A DNA stretch of 64,000 nucleotides from Roseomonas sp. AR75 (GCF_005222815.1 NZ_STGB01000005.1:62001-126000), one strand, 5' to 3'. Shown: positions 1 through 8,542, numbered from the stretch's first letter. Notes: generated by a model not told the origin, from the sequence alone. Numbers and translations: made by a program.

Positions 1-1
1 C

Positions 2-1792
2 CTCTTCGCCGCGATCGCGCTCTCGATCGGCATCCTGCTGCTGTTCGACCTGTGGAGCCGACCCGAACGGGAAGCGCAGCAGGCCAGGCTGGAGCAGCAG
101 CGCACCGCGCAGCAGGCGGCGCCCGCACCATCCGCGGCGACGCCCGCGGCACCGGCCTCGTCCGCCGCAGCGCCCGGCACGACGACGGGGGCCGCAGCCG
201 CCACCGCCACCACGCCCGAGCAGCGCCTGGCAGTCGAGAACCCGACCCGCGTGCGCGGCACCGTCAACCTGCGCGGCGCCCGCTTCGACGACCTGGTGCT
301 GAAGCGCTACCACGAAACCGTCGACCGCAACTCGCCGCTGGTGCGGCTGCTCGCGCCGCGCAGCGACGGCCATCCCTATTTCACCCAATGGGGCTGGAGC
401 GCGGCGGATGGCCGCACAGCGGTGCCGGGCCCGGACACCGACTGGACGGTAGAGGGCGGGCCGCTGGCGCCCGACAGCCCGGTGACGCTGCGCTGGACCA
501 ACGAGACAGGGCAGGAATTCCGCATCCGGCTCGAGATCGACGCGGACTACATGATCACCGCCACCCAGACGGTGGCGAATCGCGGCACGCAGGCGGTGGA
601 GCTGCTGCCCTGGACGCGCATCCGGCGCGAGCGCACGCCGCAGACCGCCGGCTTCTTCATCCTGCATGAGGGCTTCACCGGCGTCCTGGGCGGGCGCCTG
701 CACGAGTGGACCTATGCCGATGCGAAGGAGGAGGCGCAGCGCCGCAACGGCCCCGCCTTCGAGGAGGAGACGGCGGGCGGCTGGGCCGGCTTCTCGGACA
801 AGTACTGGCTGACGGCGCTGACGCCGGCGGACCAGTCCACGCGCGTCCGCACCGCCTATCGCTGGGTTTCGGAGCTCGGCCAGGATCGCTGGCAGGTGGA
901 CATGACGCTGCCCGCCGCGCAGGCCGTGGCACCCGGCGCCGAGGCCGCCTTCGCCACCCGCACCTTCGCCGGCGCGAAGGAGGTGAACCTGCTGGATGCC
1001 TATGAGGAACGCTACGGCATCCTGGATTTCTGGAAGGCGATCGACTTCGGCTGGTTCTGGTTCCTGACCAAGCCCTTCTTCGCCGTGCTGCATTTCCTGG
1101 GCGTGACGCTCGGCAATTTCGGCGTCGCCATCCTGGTCTTCACGCTGGGCCTGAAGCTGCTGTTCTTCCCGCTGCAGAACAAGGCCTACAAGTCGATGGC
1201 GCGGATGAAGGTCCTCGCGCCGAAGATGACCGAGATCCGCGAGCGGTACAAGGACGACCCGGCCAAGGCGCAGGCCGAGATGATGGCGCTGTACCGCAGC
1301 GAGAAGGTGAACCCGGCCTCGGGCTGCCTGCCGATCCTGATCCAGATCCCGGTGTTCTTCGCGCTCTACAAGGTGCTGTTCGTCACCATCGAGATGCGCC
1401 ACGCGCCGTTCTTCGGCTGGATCCATGACCTCTCGGCGCCGGATCCGACCAACCTGTTCAACCTGTTCGGCCTGCTGCCCTTCGACCCGATGCAGTGGTC
1501 GTCGCTGTTCCACATGCCTGTCTGGGCCATCCTGATGGGCATCACGATGTTCCTGCAGTTCAAGCTGAACCCGACTCCGCCCGATCCGATCCAGGCCAAG
1601 ATCTTCGCCTGGATGCCGCTGATCTTCACCTTCATGCTGGCCTCCTTCCCGGCCGGCCTGGTGATCTACTGGACCTGGAACAACCTGCTCTCGATCTCGC
1701 AGCAATGGTACATCATGCGGCTGGACCGGCAGCGTCAGGTCAAGGCGGGCACCTACACGCCGCCGCCGAAGCCGGCGAAGGCGAAGAAGTGA
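2..1792 (+). CDS. yidC: Membrane protein insertase YidC (5' end outside window)
   Basis: YidC inserts and folds inner-membrane proteins, alone or with SecYEG. The reading frame is open from base 2, so the gene starts upstream; 596 codons are visible. The first visible residues are the N-terminal anchor (hydrophobic AIALSIGILLLFDLW), followed by an Ala/Gln/Pro-rich linker and then the large periplasmic beta-sandwich domain (to about residue 340). The conserved C-terminal 60KD_IMP core follows, with FPLQNKAYKSM, the cytoplasmic hairpin (MARMKVLAPKM through EKVNPASGCLPILIQ) and the last transmembrane segments. The groove residue that is Arg in E. coli is Lys here (TLGLKLLFF). The tail is Lys/Pro-rich and ends PAKAKK. 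It heads a plus-strand run yidC-engB-DUF72-argB, an order familiar from alphaproteobacteria. Confidence 0.96.
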   Translation, partial: LFAAIALSIGILLLFDLWSRPEREAQQARLEQQRTAQQAAPAPSAATPAAPASSAAAPGTTTGAAAATATTPEQRLAVENPTRVRGTVNLRGARFDDLVLKRYHETVDRNSPLVRLLAPRSDGHPYFTQWGWSAADGRTAVPGPDTDWTVEGGPLAPDSPVTLRWTNETGQEFRIRLEIDADYMITATQTVANRGTQAVELLPWTRIRRERTPQTAGFFILHEGFTGVLGGRLHEWTYADAKEEAQRRNGPAFEEETAGGWAGFSDKYWLTALTPADQSTRVRTAYRWVSELGQDRWQVDMTLPAAQAVAPGAEAAFATRTFAGAKEVNLLDAYEERYGILDFWKAIDFGWFWFLTKPFFAVLHFLGVTLGNFGVAILVFTLGLKLLFFPLQNKAYKSMARMKVLAPKMTEIRERYKDDPAKAQAEMMALYRSEKVNPASGCLPILIQIPVFFALYKVLFVTIEMRHAPFFGWIHDLSAPDPTNLFNLFGLLPFDPMQWSSLFHMPVWAILMGITMFLQFKLNPTPPDPIQAKIFAWMPLIFTFMLASFPAGLVIYWTWNNLLSISQQWYIMRLDRQRQVKAGTYTPPPKPAKAKK

Positions 1793-1819
1793 GCGTCCCG
1801 GCGAAGGGGACGACCCCGC

Positions 1820-1911
1820 GGCCAGCCCAGCTGGCCGAGGCGCCGAACGGCGCCCGCCGCTTATGCGGCGAGCCAAGCCGCCGGAGGCGGCGCCCGGCGC
1901 TTGAGGGCACA
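1820..1911 (+). repeat. Chain of four GC hairpins, intergenic palindromic element copy 1
   Basis: Four perfect 6-bp stems follow one another between yidC and engB: 1820-1825/1831-1836, 1839-1844/1849-1854 (loop GAAC), 1855-1860/1865-1870 (loop TTAT) and 1877-1882/1886-1891 (loop GGA). The unit ends CGCTTGAGGGCAC directly before the engB start. Much of it recurs in inverted orientation at 17320-17484, including the phrases GCCAAGC and GAGGGCAC. The last stem differs between copies by a compensatory pair change. It lies in untranslated RNA between two genes, so it may act as a processing or attenuation structure; that role is inference. Confidence 0.7.
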
Positions 1912-1913
1912 GC

Positions 1914-2585
1914 ATGACTCCGGGCGGGCTTCTCGAAGCCCGGGACGACGCGGAGCGCGAGGCGCTGATCGAGGCCGGGCGGAAACTCTTCGCCCGGCCT
2001 TGCCGCTTCTTCTACGCGGCGCAGAGCATCGACCAGCTGCCGCCGGTGACGGAGGTGCCGGAGGTGGCGCTGTGCGGGCGGTCCAATGTGGGCAAGTCGT
2101 CGCTGATGAACGCGCTGACGGGCCAGAACGCCCTGGCGCGCGTCAGCCACACGCCGGGGCGCACGCGACAGCTCAATTTCTTCGACCTGGCGGAGGGCAA
2201 GCTCACCCTGGTGGACATGCCGGGCTATGGCTTCGCGCAGGCGTCGAAGGCGGTGAAGGCGGATTGGCAGGGGCTGATGTTCGACTTCCTGCGCGGCCGC
2301 CCCTCGCTCCGCCGCGTGCTGCTGCTGATGGATTGCCGGGTGGAGACCAAGCCCGCCGACCGCGCCGCGATGGAGCTGCTGGGCGAGGCCGCGGTCGCCT
2401 ACCAGTTCGTGCTGACCAAGGCGGATGCGGTGAAGCCGGCACAGCGTGAACGGCGCATCGAGGAGGTGCAGGCGCTGGCCCGCAAGCAGACCGCTGCGCA
2501 TCCGCTGGTGATCGTGACCAGCAGCGAGACCGGCGAAGGCATTCCCGAACTGCGCGCGGAGCTGGCCGCGCTGGCGGCGGCGTAG
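1914..2585 (+). CDS. engB: Ribosome biogenesis GTP-binding protein EngB/YsxC/YihA
   Basis: Essential TRAFAC-class GTPase that assists late assembly of the 50S subunit. At 223 residues it has the family's usual size. Visible motifs are the P-loop GRSNVGKSS (residues 55-63), the switch I region HTPGRTRQLNFF (79-90), the G3 motif DMPGYGFA (101-108) and the G4 motif TKAD (168-171). It sits 121 bases after yidC and is separated from it by the hairpin chain at 1820-1911. No strong Shine-Dalgarno is visible before the ATG, so translation could depend on the structured leader. Confidence 0.95.
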   Translation: MTPGGLLEARDDAEREALIEAGRKLFARPCRFFYAAQSIDQLPPVTEVPEVALCGRSNVGKSSLMNALTGQNALARVSHTPGRTRQLNFFDLAEGKLTLVDMPGYGFAQASKAVKADWQGLMFDFLRGRPSLRRVLLLMDCRVETKPADRAAMELLGEAAVAYQFVLTKADAVKPAQRERRIEEVQALARKQTAAHPLVIVTSSETGEGIPELRAELAALAAA

Positions 2586-2589
2586 CGCG

Positions 2590-3432
2590 ATGGCGAAGCG
2601 CGCCGGCCGCATCCGCGTGGGCATCGCCGGCTGGGTCTTCCCGCCCTGGCGCGGCAGCTTCTATCCGAAGGGGCTGAAGCAGAAGGACGAGCCGGCGCAT
2701 GCCGCGCGCGCCTTCTCGACGCTGGAGGTGAACGGGACCTTCTATTCCATGCAGCGGCCCGAGACCTTCGCCGCATGGGATGCGGAGACGCCCGGGGATT
2801 TCGTCTTCACGCTGAAGGGCCCTCGCTACATCACCCACATGAAGCGGCTGAAGGAATGCGGCCCGGCGCTGGCCAATTTCCTGGCAAGCGGCGTGCTGCG
2901 GCTCGGGCCGAAGCTCGGGCCGATCCTGTGGCAGTTGCCGCCCAACATGGCCTTCGAGGCGGAGCGGCTGGAGGCGTTCCTGGCGCTGCTGCCGCATGAC
3001 CGCGAGGCGGCGGCGAAGGTCGCGGCGCAGCACGAGGACCGCATGCAGGGCCGCGCCTGGCTCGATCCCGGCGCCGCGGGACCGGTGCGCCACGCACTGG
3101 AAGCGCGGCACGAAAGCTTCACCGATCCGGCCTGCCTGGCACTCTGCCGGAAGCACGGCGTCGCGCTCGCGATCACCGACGGCATTCCGGACTGGCCGCA
3201 ATTCCGCGAGCTGACGGCGGATTTCGCCTATCTGCGCCTGCACCTGTCGGATGCGCAGGAAGCGGGCTACGACGCGGCCGCCATCGCCGCCTGGGCGAAG
3301 CAGGCGCAGGAATGGGCGAAGGCGGGCCGCGACGTGTTCGTGGTGTTCGATGCGGCCGGCGACGAGACGGTGAAGGTCCACACGCCTGCCAATGCCGCGG
3401 CGATGCGCAAGGCGTTGGGCGACCTGCCCTGA
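2590..3432 (+). CDS. DUF72 domain-containing protein
   Basis: Member of the DUF72 (YecE-like) family, a TIM-barrel fold of unknown biochemical role. The family signature is clear: GIAGWVFPPWRGSFYP near the N terminus, then LEVNGTFYSMQRPETF and FVFTLKGPRYITH. The C-terminal half holds the usual VFVVFDAAGDETVKVHTPANA, where most relatives have a YFNNDxxGxAxxNA motif; the Asn pair is lost here. Length is 280 residues, normal for the family. The start lies 4 bases after engB stops, so the two are probably co-transcribed. Confidence 0.9.
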   Translation: MAKRAGRIRVGIAGWVFPPWRGSFYPKGLKQKDEPAHAARAFSTLEVNGTFYSMQRPETFAAWDAETPGDFVFTLKGPRYITHMKRLKECGPALANFLASGVLRLGPKLGPILWQLPPNMAFEAERLEAFLALLPHDREAAAKVAAQHEDRMQGRAWLDPGAAGPVRHALEARHESFTDPACLALCRKHGVALAITDGIPDWPQFRELTADFAYLRLHLSDAQEAGYDAAAIAAWAKQAQEWAKAGRDVFVVFDAAGDETVKVHTPANAAAMRKALGDLP

Positions 3433-3464
3433 CGAACGGTGCCAAACCCCCACACGGTGCGCAG

Positions 3465-3502
3465 CCCCCACCCCGACCCTCCCCCGCAAGCGGGAGAGGG
3501 AG
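3465..3502. repeat. C-rich intergenic hairpin element, copy A
   Basis: CCCCCACCCCGACCCT is followed by CCCCCGCAAGCGGGAGAGGG, which can fold with a CCCGC/GCGGG core stem at 3483-3487/3490-3494 and flanking CCCT/AGGG pairing. The same unit occurs at 5117-5149, 7685-7735 and 60957-60995. It lies in the 142-base gap between the DUF72 gene and argB. This C-rich lead plus hairpin plus GAGAGGG arrangement recurs in intergenic spaces of many alphaproteobacteria. It has no T tract, so it is not a classical intrinsic terminator. Confidence 0.75.
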
Positions 3503-3574
3503 CCGATGGCGCGCTCCCTTGACCCCCGGGCCGCTGCCTCCTATCCGCGCGGCGTTCCAGGGGACGCCGCTGCC

Positions 3575-4459
3575 ATGACCGACGACGCGCTCGACCAGAT
3601 GGCGATCCTCGCCGGCGCGCTGCCCTTCCTCAAGCGCTACGACGACCAGATCGTGGTGGTTAAATACGGCGGCCACGCCATGGGCGAGGAGGAGACCGCG
3701 CTGCGCTTCGGCCGCGACATCGCGCTGCTGGAGCAGGTGGGCGTGAACCCGGTGGTGGTGCATGGCGGCGGGCCGCAGATCAACGCCATGCTCAAGCGGC
3801 TGAACGTGAAGTCCACCTTCGTGCAGGGGCTTCGCGTCACGGATGCGGAGATGCTGGACGTGGTCGAGATGGTTCTCGCCGGCCCCGTCAACAAGCAGGT
3901 CGCGGAGGCGATCACGCGCGCCGGCGCCATGGCCGTCGGCATCTCCGGCAAGGATGGCGGGCTGATCCGCGCGCGCAAGCTGACGCGCACGGTGCGCGAC
4001 CCCGGCAGCAACATCGAGCAGGTGCTCGACCTCGGCTTCGTCGGCGAGCCGGAGGAGGTGAACCCGCGCGTGCTGGAGTTGCTGATCGGCGCGGACATCG
4101 TGCCGGTGGTCGCGCCCGTGGGCGTCGGCGCGGATGGGCAGACCTACAACATCAATGCCGACACGGTGGCGGGCGCCATAGCCGGCAAGCTGCGCGCCGA
4201 GCGGCTGCTGATGCTGACCGATGTGCGCGGCGTGCTGGACCGGGACGGCAAGCTGATCCCGGAGATGACCGTGGGCGAGGTGCGGCAGGGCATCGCCGAT
4301 GGCTGGATCTCCGGCGGCATGATCCCGAAGGTCGAGACCTGCATCTATGCCGTGGAGCGCGGCGTGAAGGGTGCCGTGATCCTGGATGGCCGCGTGCCGC
4401 ATGCGGTGCTGCTGGAACTGTTCACCGATGGCGGGGCCGGCACGCTGATCAAGCCGTGA
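3575..4459 (+). CDS. argB: Acetylglutamate kinase
   Basis: Phosphorylates N-acetyl-L-glutamate, the second step of the acetylated arginine pathway, in the cytoplasm. 294 residues, normal length. Motifs of the amino-acid kinase fold are present: VVVKYGGHAMG (27-37), VVVHGGGPQIN, and the C-terminal ADTVAGAIAGKLRAERL and GGMIPKVETC segments that bind acetylglutamate and ATP. The frame stays open upstream to 3392, but that stretch overlaps the DUF72 gene and the C-rich repeat. The ATG giving MTDDALDQMAILAGALPFL matches how alphaproteobacterial ArgB proteins begin, so it was chosen. Confidence 0.96.
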   Translation: MTDDALDQMAILAGALPFLKRYDDQIVVVKYGGHAMGEEETALRFGRDIALLEQVGVNPVVVHGGGPQINAMLKRLNVKSTFVQGLRVTDAEMLDVVEMVLAGPVNKQVAEAITRAGAMAVGISGKDGGLIRARKLTRTVRDPGSNIEQVLDLGFVGEPEEVNPRVLELLIGADIVPVVAPVGVGADGQTYNINADTVAGAIAGKLRAERLLMLTDVRGVLDRDGKLIPEMTVGEVRQGIADGWISGGMIPKVETCIYAVERGVKGAVILDGRVPHAVLLELFTDGGAGTLIKP

Positions 4460-4538
4460 AGCAGTGTTTCGCGACGGAAGGCTTGCAGCCGGGCGAAGGC
4501 GGGTGGATCGTTCCGCGCAGCCCAGGAGTCCGCTGACC

Positions 4539-5090
4539 ATGCACAAGCCGATCCTTGCCGCCGCCGTCGCGGTGTCCATGCTGGCGGGCGGCGCCGCCTT
4601 TTCCCAGAAGGGGCCGCAGCAGCAGCAGGCCGCGCCGCAGTCGCGCTTCCCGCCCAAGGCGACGGCGGGCAGCCAGCAGCCGGAATGGCAGGCCGAGCCC
4701 CGCTACGGCACGCTGAACCTGAATGTCGGCTTCGAGCCCGATCCGCGCACGGTGGAGGTGGATGCCGGCGGCGATCGCCAGCCCGCGGGCCTCGGGCAGG
4801 ATTGCCTCGGCTTCATCGACTTCTCGCGGCCGGATGTCGACCTGAACTATTCGCCGGGCCAGGGGCAGTATCCGCTGTTCATCTCCGTGGTGTCGCAGGC
4901 GGATACGACGCTGGTGATCAATGACCCGCAGGGGCGCTGGTTCTGCAACGATGACCTGGACGGGGTGAACCCCGGGATCGTCTTCCAGCAGCCGGCGCAT
5001 GGCAACTACAACATCTGGGTCGGCACGCTGGACGCGGGGCCGACGCAGCGCGCGACGCTGCGCATCTCGGAAGTGCCGCCGCAGCGGTAG
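4539..5090 (+). CDS. Secreted beta-sandwich protein, peptidase-associated type
   Basis: 183 residues with a clear Sec signal peptide (MHKPILAAAVAVSMLAGGAAFS) and a Gln/Pro-rich linker. A single domain follows containing DCLGFIDFSRPDVDLNY, TLVINDPQGRWFCNDD and GNYNIWVGT. This pattern resembles periplasmic peptidase-associated beta-sandwich domains that pack small polar ligands, but no catalytic residues are seen. Two cysteines in the domain could form a disulfide. AGGAG lies 10 bases before the ATG. It follows argB by 79 bases on the same strand. Function unknown. Confidence 0.8.
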   Translation: MHKPILAAAVAVSMLAGGAAFSQKGPQQQQAAPQSRFPPKATAGSQQPEWQAEPRYGTLNLNVGFEPDPRTVEVDAGGDRQPAGLGQDCLGFIDFSRPDVDLNYSPGQGQYPLFISVVSQADTTLVINDPQGRWFCNDDLDGVNPGIVFQQPAHGNYNIWVGTLDAGPTQRATLRISEVPPQR

Positions 5091-5116
5091 GCTTCGTTTC
5101 GGGGCAGGTTGCGCTG

Positions 5117-5149
5117 CCCCCACCCCAACCCTCCCCCGCATGCGGGGGG
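5117..5149. repeat. C-rich intergenic hairpin element, copy B
   Basis: CCCCACCCCAACCCTCCCCC then GCATGCGGGGGG, a shortened copy of the element at 3465-3502. Core stem CCCCCGC/GCGGGGG surrounds a two-base AT loop. It lies between convergent genes (secreted protein on plus, DUF3293 gene on minus), where a bidirectional 3' end structure would fit. Confidence 0.7.
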
Positions 5150-5151
5150 TT

Positions 5152-5197
5152 CGACGCCAAAGGCGTCGGACGCCAGAGTAGCGGCGGCCGAGGCCGC
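5152..5197. repeat. Two adjacent perfect GC hairpins
   Basis: Stems 5152-5158/5162-5168 (CGACGCC AAA GGCGTCG) and 5184-5189/5192-5197 (GCGGCC GA GGCCGC) follow directly on C-rich copy B. The layout resembles the palindrome chains at 1820-1911 and 17320-17484, but the linking words of those two copies are not shared, so it may be a different family. It lies in the 125-base gap between convergent genes. Confidence 0.55.
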
Positions 5198-5215
5198 AGC
5201 TTACGACGGCTGGGC

Positions 5216-5590
5216 TTACGGGCCTGTCCACCACAGCGCCGCCGCGCGCCCAGGCGCGATCACCACGATGGCGTTCTGGCGAAACCGCCGTGCGAGCACC
5301 GCGATCTTGCGCGGGTCGCCGCGCACCAGCAGATGCCGCTCCCACCAGCCGTCGGCGCGGCCGATCCCCTCGGCCAGCACCCTGCCCCGCGCAGCATCGC
5401 GCATCCGCGCCAGCATCCGGTCATTCCAGCCTTCCGGCTTCCGGCGGCTGAACGGATTCCACGCCGTGACGAAGGCCGCGGAGCGCAGGCGGTGGCGGCG
5501 CAGCAGCGCATCGAAGTGCGGGCTGCGCGCGCCGATGCGCACGCTGATGCCGCCGGCTTCGTAGTCGCTGCGGAGATAGGCGGCGCGCAT
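5216..5590 (-). CDS. DUF3293 domain-containing protein
   Basis: 124 residues matching the small DUF3293 family of unknown function. The typical sequence is SVRIGARSPHFDALL followed by FVTAWNPFSRRKPEGWND, then the tail pattern RQNAIVVIA and LWWTGP. The ATG overlaps the stop codon of the methyltransferase gene by one base (TGATG), so translation is coupled and the two form an operon. No signal peptide or membrane segment. Confidence 0.8.
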   Translation of the reverse strand: MRAAYLRSDYEAGGISVRIGARSPHFDALLRRHRLRSAAFVTAWNPFSRRKPEGWNDRMLARMRDAARGRVLAEGIGRADGWWERHLLVRGDPRKIAVLARRFRQNAIVVIAPGRAAALWWTGP

Positions 5591-6771
5591 CAGTCGAGCG
5601 CGAGAAGCTGGCCCTTGAGATAGGCGCTCTCGGGCAGGGCGGGATGCACGGGATGGTCCGGCCCGGCGCCGACACTCGCCAGGATCCGGGCGCGGCGATG
5701 CGTACGATGCACGCCCCAGGCCACGGCTTCGCCGAAGTCGGCGGGGCCGACATGATGGCTGCAGGAGGCGATGAAGAGGATGCCGCCGGGCGCGGTGATC
5801 GTCGCCGCAAGTCGCGCGAGCTTGGCGTAGCCGCGCAGCGCGGCGGGGATGTCCTTGCGCGTCTTGGCGAAGGCGGGCGGGTCGGCGACGACCACCTCGA
5901 AGCGGCGGCCGCTGGCAGCCATGCGTTCCAGATGCTCCAGCGCCTCGGCCTTCAGCGGCGTGACTCGGTCGGCGAAGCCGGCGCGGGCGGCGGCCTGCAT
6001 GGCGAGGTCGAGCGCATGCTCGCTGCGATCGAGCAGCGTGACCGCGGCCGCGCCGGCCTGCGCGGCGGCCAGGCCGAAGCCGCCGAGATGGCAGAAGGCG
6101 TCCAGCACGGTGCAGCCCTTGGCCAGCCGCGCGACCATCAGACGGTTCGGCCGCTGGTCGAAGAACCAGCCGGTCTTCTGGCCATCGAGCAGGTCCACCG
6201 GGAAGGACAGGCCCGCTTCCTCCACCGTCGCGCTGCCGTCCGTGCCGTGCAGCAGCGAGACGCCTTCCTCCAGCCCCTCCAGCTTGCGCACGGCCGAATC
6301 ATTGCGCGCGACGACGACACGCGGATCGAGCAGTTCGCGAAGCGCGGCGAGGACATCCGGCAGCGCGCGGTCCATGCCGGCGGTGTTGGCCTGCACCGCC
6401 AGCGCATCGCCGTAGCGGTCCACGACAAGGCCGGGGAGGCCATCGGCCTCGGCATGGACCAGGCGGTAGAAGGGCGCGTCGAACAGGCGCTGGCGCAAGG
6501 CCAGGCAGGCGGCCAGCTTGGCGCGGAACCAGGCGGCATCGCAGGGCGCCGCGGGGTCGGGATCGAGGAAGCGCGCGGCGATCAGGCTGTGCGGGTTGAA
6601 GTGCCAGGCGCCGTGCTTCACGCCGTCATCGCCTTCCAGGCGCACGACGGTGCCAGGCGGGATCTCCCGCAGCCCGGGACGCGCGAAAATCTCGTTCGAG
6701 AAGGCCCAGGGGTGGCCCGCCTTCACGCGGCGGTCGGCGCCGGGGTTGAGACGCAGCAGCGGTCTGTCCAT
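5590..6771 (-). CDS. Class I SAM-dependent rRNA methyltransferase, RlmI/RlmK type
   Basis: 393 residues: an N-terminal PUA RNA-binding domain (RLNPGADRRVKAGHPWAFSNEI), then an RlmI-like linking domain and a C-terminal Rossmann methyltransferase. The SAM site is FCHLGGFGLAAAQAG. The cytosine-methyltransferase motif is VVADPPAFAKTRKDI, and FIASCSHH carries the conserved cysteine. RlmI makes m5C1962 in 23S rRNA; whether this protein has that exact site specificity is not proven. It follows the EamA gene on the minus strand and overlaps the DUF3293 gene by one base. Confidence 0.9.
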   Translation of the reverse strand: MDRPLLRLNPGADRRVKAGHPWAFSNEIFARPGLREIPPGTVVRLEGDDGVKHGAWHFNPHSLIAARFLDPDPAAPCDAAWFRAKLAACLALRQRLFDAPFYRLVHAEADGLPGLVVDRYGDALAVQANTAGMDRALPDVLAALRELLDPRVVVARNDSAVRKLEGLEEGVSLLHGTDGSATVEEAGLSFPVDLLDGQKTGWFFDQRPNRLMVARLAKGCTVLDAFCHLGGFGLAAAQAGAAAVTLLDRSEHALDLAMQAAARAGFADRVTPLKAEALEHLERMAASGRRFEVVVADPPAFAKTRKDIPAALRGYAKLARLAATITAPGGILFIASCSHHVGPADFGEAVAWGVHRTHRRARILASVGAGPDHPVHPALPESAYLKGQLLALD

Positions 6772-6790
6772 GCGCGGGCTTATGCGGCGA

Positions 6791-7678
6791 TCACCCCCGT
6801 ATGGCCAGCACCACGCCGGAGATGGTGAGCGACAGCGCGATCAGCTCGCGCGCGCCGAGCGGCTCGCCGAGGAAGATCGCGGCGGTCGCGACGCCGACCA
6901 CCGGCGTCAGCAGCGTGCCCGCCGCGGCCGCGGAGGCCGGCAGGCGCTTCAGCGCGGCGAACCACGCCAGGTAGCAGAGGCCGAGCGGGCCGATGCCGCC
7001 ATAGAGCAGCAGAAGCCAGGACCGGCCGGAGAGTTCCGCGAAGGCCACGCTCTCGAAGATCAGCGCGCAGACAAGCAGCGGCGTGCAGCCGATGCCGGTC
7101 TGCCAGGCCACGAGCGCCGCGGGCGGCAGCGCCACCGGCCAGCGCTTGGTGATGACGGTGCCGAGCGAGAACAGCACGGCGGCGGAGAGCGCGAAGGCCG
7201 CGCCGGGCAGCTTCTGCAGCCCCGCCTCGATGCCGTTGCCCAGCACCAGCACCGCAAGCCCGGTGAAGCCGATGGCCAGCGCGACGATGCGGCGCGCGGT
7301 GATGCGCTCGCCCAGCACCAGCCAGGCGAAGATCGAGGCCCAGACGGGCATGGTGTAGCAGACGATCGTCGCCTCCCCCGCCGCCAGCCAGAGCAGGGAG
7401 AAGGTCGCCAGCCCCATCCAGGCCGTGACGTTCAGCAGCGATGCCAGGATCAGGCGGGGAATGAGCGCGCGCGGCACGGCGAGCGATTCGCCGCGGCGGA
7501 CCGCGATCAGCGCAAGCAGCGCGACGCCGACCGCGGCGGTGATGGCGCGGATGGAGAAGGGCGGGACCTCCGCCAGCAGCAGCTTCATCGCCGGCCAGTT
7601 CACCCCCCATCCGATGACGGTGACGAGGAGGAGGAGCAGGCCGGTGGTGTCGGGAGATTGCCTGCGCTCGGATCGCAT
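6791..7678 (-). CDS. EamA/DMT family transporter
   Basis: 295-residue inner-membrane protein with ten predicted hydrophobic segments in two EamA repeats, the standard drug/metabolite transporter layout. It probably exports small metabolites; substrate unknown. The second repeat carries GGIGPLGLCYLAWFAALKR and ends LTISGVVLAIRG. The frame is open further upstream to 7732, but those 18 codons are translated C-rich repeat sequence (copy C), so the ATG giving MRSERRQS was preferred. Likely transcribed with the methyltransferase and DUF3293 genes. Confidence 0.88.
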   Translation of the reverse strand: MRSERRQSPDTTGLLLLLVTVIGWGVNWPAMKLLLAEVPPFSIRAITAAVGVALLALIAVRRGESLAVPRALIPRLILASLLNVTAWMGLATFSLLWLAAGEATIVCYTMPVWASIFAWLVLGERITARRIVALAIGFTGLAVLVLGNGIEAGLQKLPGAAFALSAAVLFSLGTVITKRWPVALPPAALVAWQTGIGCTPLLVCALIFESVAFAELSGRSWLLLLYGGIGPLGLCYLAWFAALKRLPASAAAAGTLLTPVVGVATAAIFLGEPLGARELIALSLTISGVVLAIRG

Positions 7679-7684
7679 CAGCGC

Positions 7685-7735
7685 CCCGCCCCCCTCACCC
7701 AACCCTCTCCCCCCTGAGGGGGGAGAGGGCAAGGA
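7685..7735. repeat. C-rich intergenic hairpin element, copy C
   Basis: CCCCGCCCCCCTCACCCAAC then CCTCTCCCCCCTGAGGGGGGAGAGG, the longest stem of the four copies. CCTCTCCCCCC pairs perfectly with GGGGGGAGAGG around a short TGA loop. It lies between the class II aldolase gene (upstream in transcription, minus strand) and the EamA gene, where it could act as a transcript-end or processing structure. Confidence 0.8.
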
Positions 7736-7753
7736 GCCGCGGAAGAGGGCGGC

Positions 7754-8542
7754 TCAATCGGCGAAATCAGGTTGTTCCTTCGCCAGGATGCGCTTGATGC
7801 TTTCGAGGTGCAGGCGCGCGCTGTCGCGGTCGCCTTCGCGCATCTGCGCATAGGTCTTGGCCGCCATCGCCGGCGGCACGGGCTTCAGCGTGCGGCCGGT
7901 GGAGAGCGCGAGCCGCTGCGCCTCCGCGGCGCGCTCCAGATAGTACAGATCGTCCCAGGCCTCGGCGGCGTTCGCGCCGACCACCATCACGCCGTGGTTC
8001 TTCATGAAGACGATGTCGGCATCCCCGATGGAAGCGGCGATCCGGTCGCCCTCGTCGGTGTCGAGCGCGAGGCCGTTGTAGTCCTCGTCCACCACGGTGC
8101 GGCCGTAGAATTTCAGCGCGCTCTGCCCGGCCCAGAGCAAGGGCGGGCCGTCCAGCATGGCGAGGCTGGTGGCGTTCGGCATATGCGTATGGAAGCAGGC
8201 CTTGGCGCGCGGCACGTTCCTGTGCACGCGGGCATGGATGAAGAAGGCGGTGGCCTCGGGCACGCCCTCGCCGGCGATCACGTTGCCGGCGTAGTCGCAG
8301 ACCAGCAGGCGGGAGGCGGTGACCTCGGCGAAGGCCCAGCCATAGGGGTTCACCAGGAAGAGGTCGTCGCGGCCGGGCACGACAAGCGAGAAGTGATTGC
8401 AGATGCCCTCATGCATGCCGAGCCGGGCTGCCATGCGGAAGCAGGCGGCGAGATCGATGCGCGCCTGGCGCACGGCTTCCGCATCCAGCTCGGAATTGCG
8501 AAGCAGGGCGGGGGCGGCGGGCGCGCCTAAGGCGTGGGCCAT
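7754..8542 (-). CDS. Class II aldolase/adducin family protein
   Basis: 262 residues of the zinc-dependent class II aldolase fold (L-fuculose-phosphate aldolase, adducin head). Metal-ligand motifs visible are CFHTHMPNATSLAM (His-x-His) and FMKNHGVMVVG. GICNHFSLVVPGRDDLFLVNPYGW is the conserved N-terminal region. Relatives of this subtype act on small hydroxy-carboxylates or ketoses; the substrate is not evident. The start at 8542 has GAGGAG a few bases upstream; an upstream ATG at 8593 lacks that support. It is divergent from the AhpD-like gene, sharing a 65-base region. Confidence 0.87.
   Translation of the reverse strand: MAHALGAPAAPALLRNSELDAEAVRQARIDLAACFRMAARLGMHEGICNHFSLVVPGRDDLFLVNPYGWAFAEVTASRLLVCDYAGNVIAGEGVPEATAFFIHARVHRNVPRAKACFHTHMPNATSLAMLDGPPLLWAGQSALKFYGRTVVDEDYNGLALDTDEGDRIAASIGDADIVFMKNHGVMVVGANAAEAWDDLYYLERAAEAQRLALSTGRTLKPVPPAMAAKTYAQMREGDRDSARLHLESIKRILAKEQPDFAD

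Noticed and set aside
3392..3574. Upstream extension of argB
   Set aside because: It overlaps the DUF72 gene and translates the C-rich repeat; ArgB homology starts at 3575.
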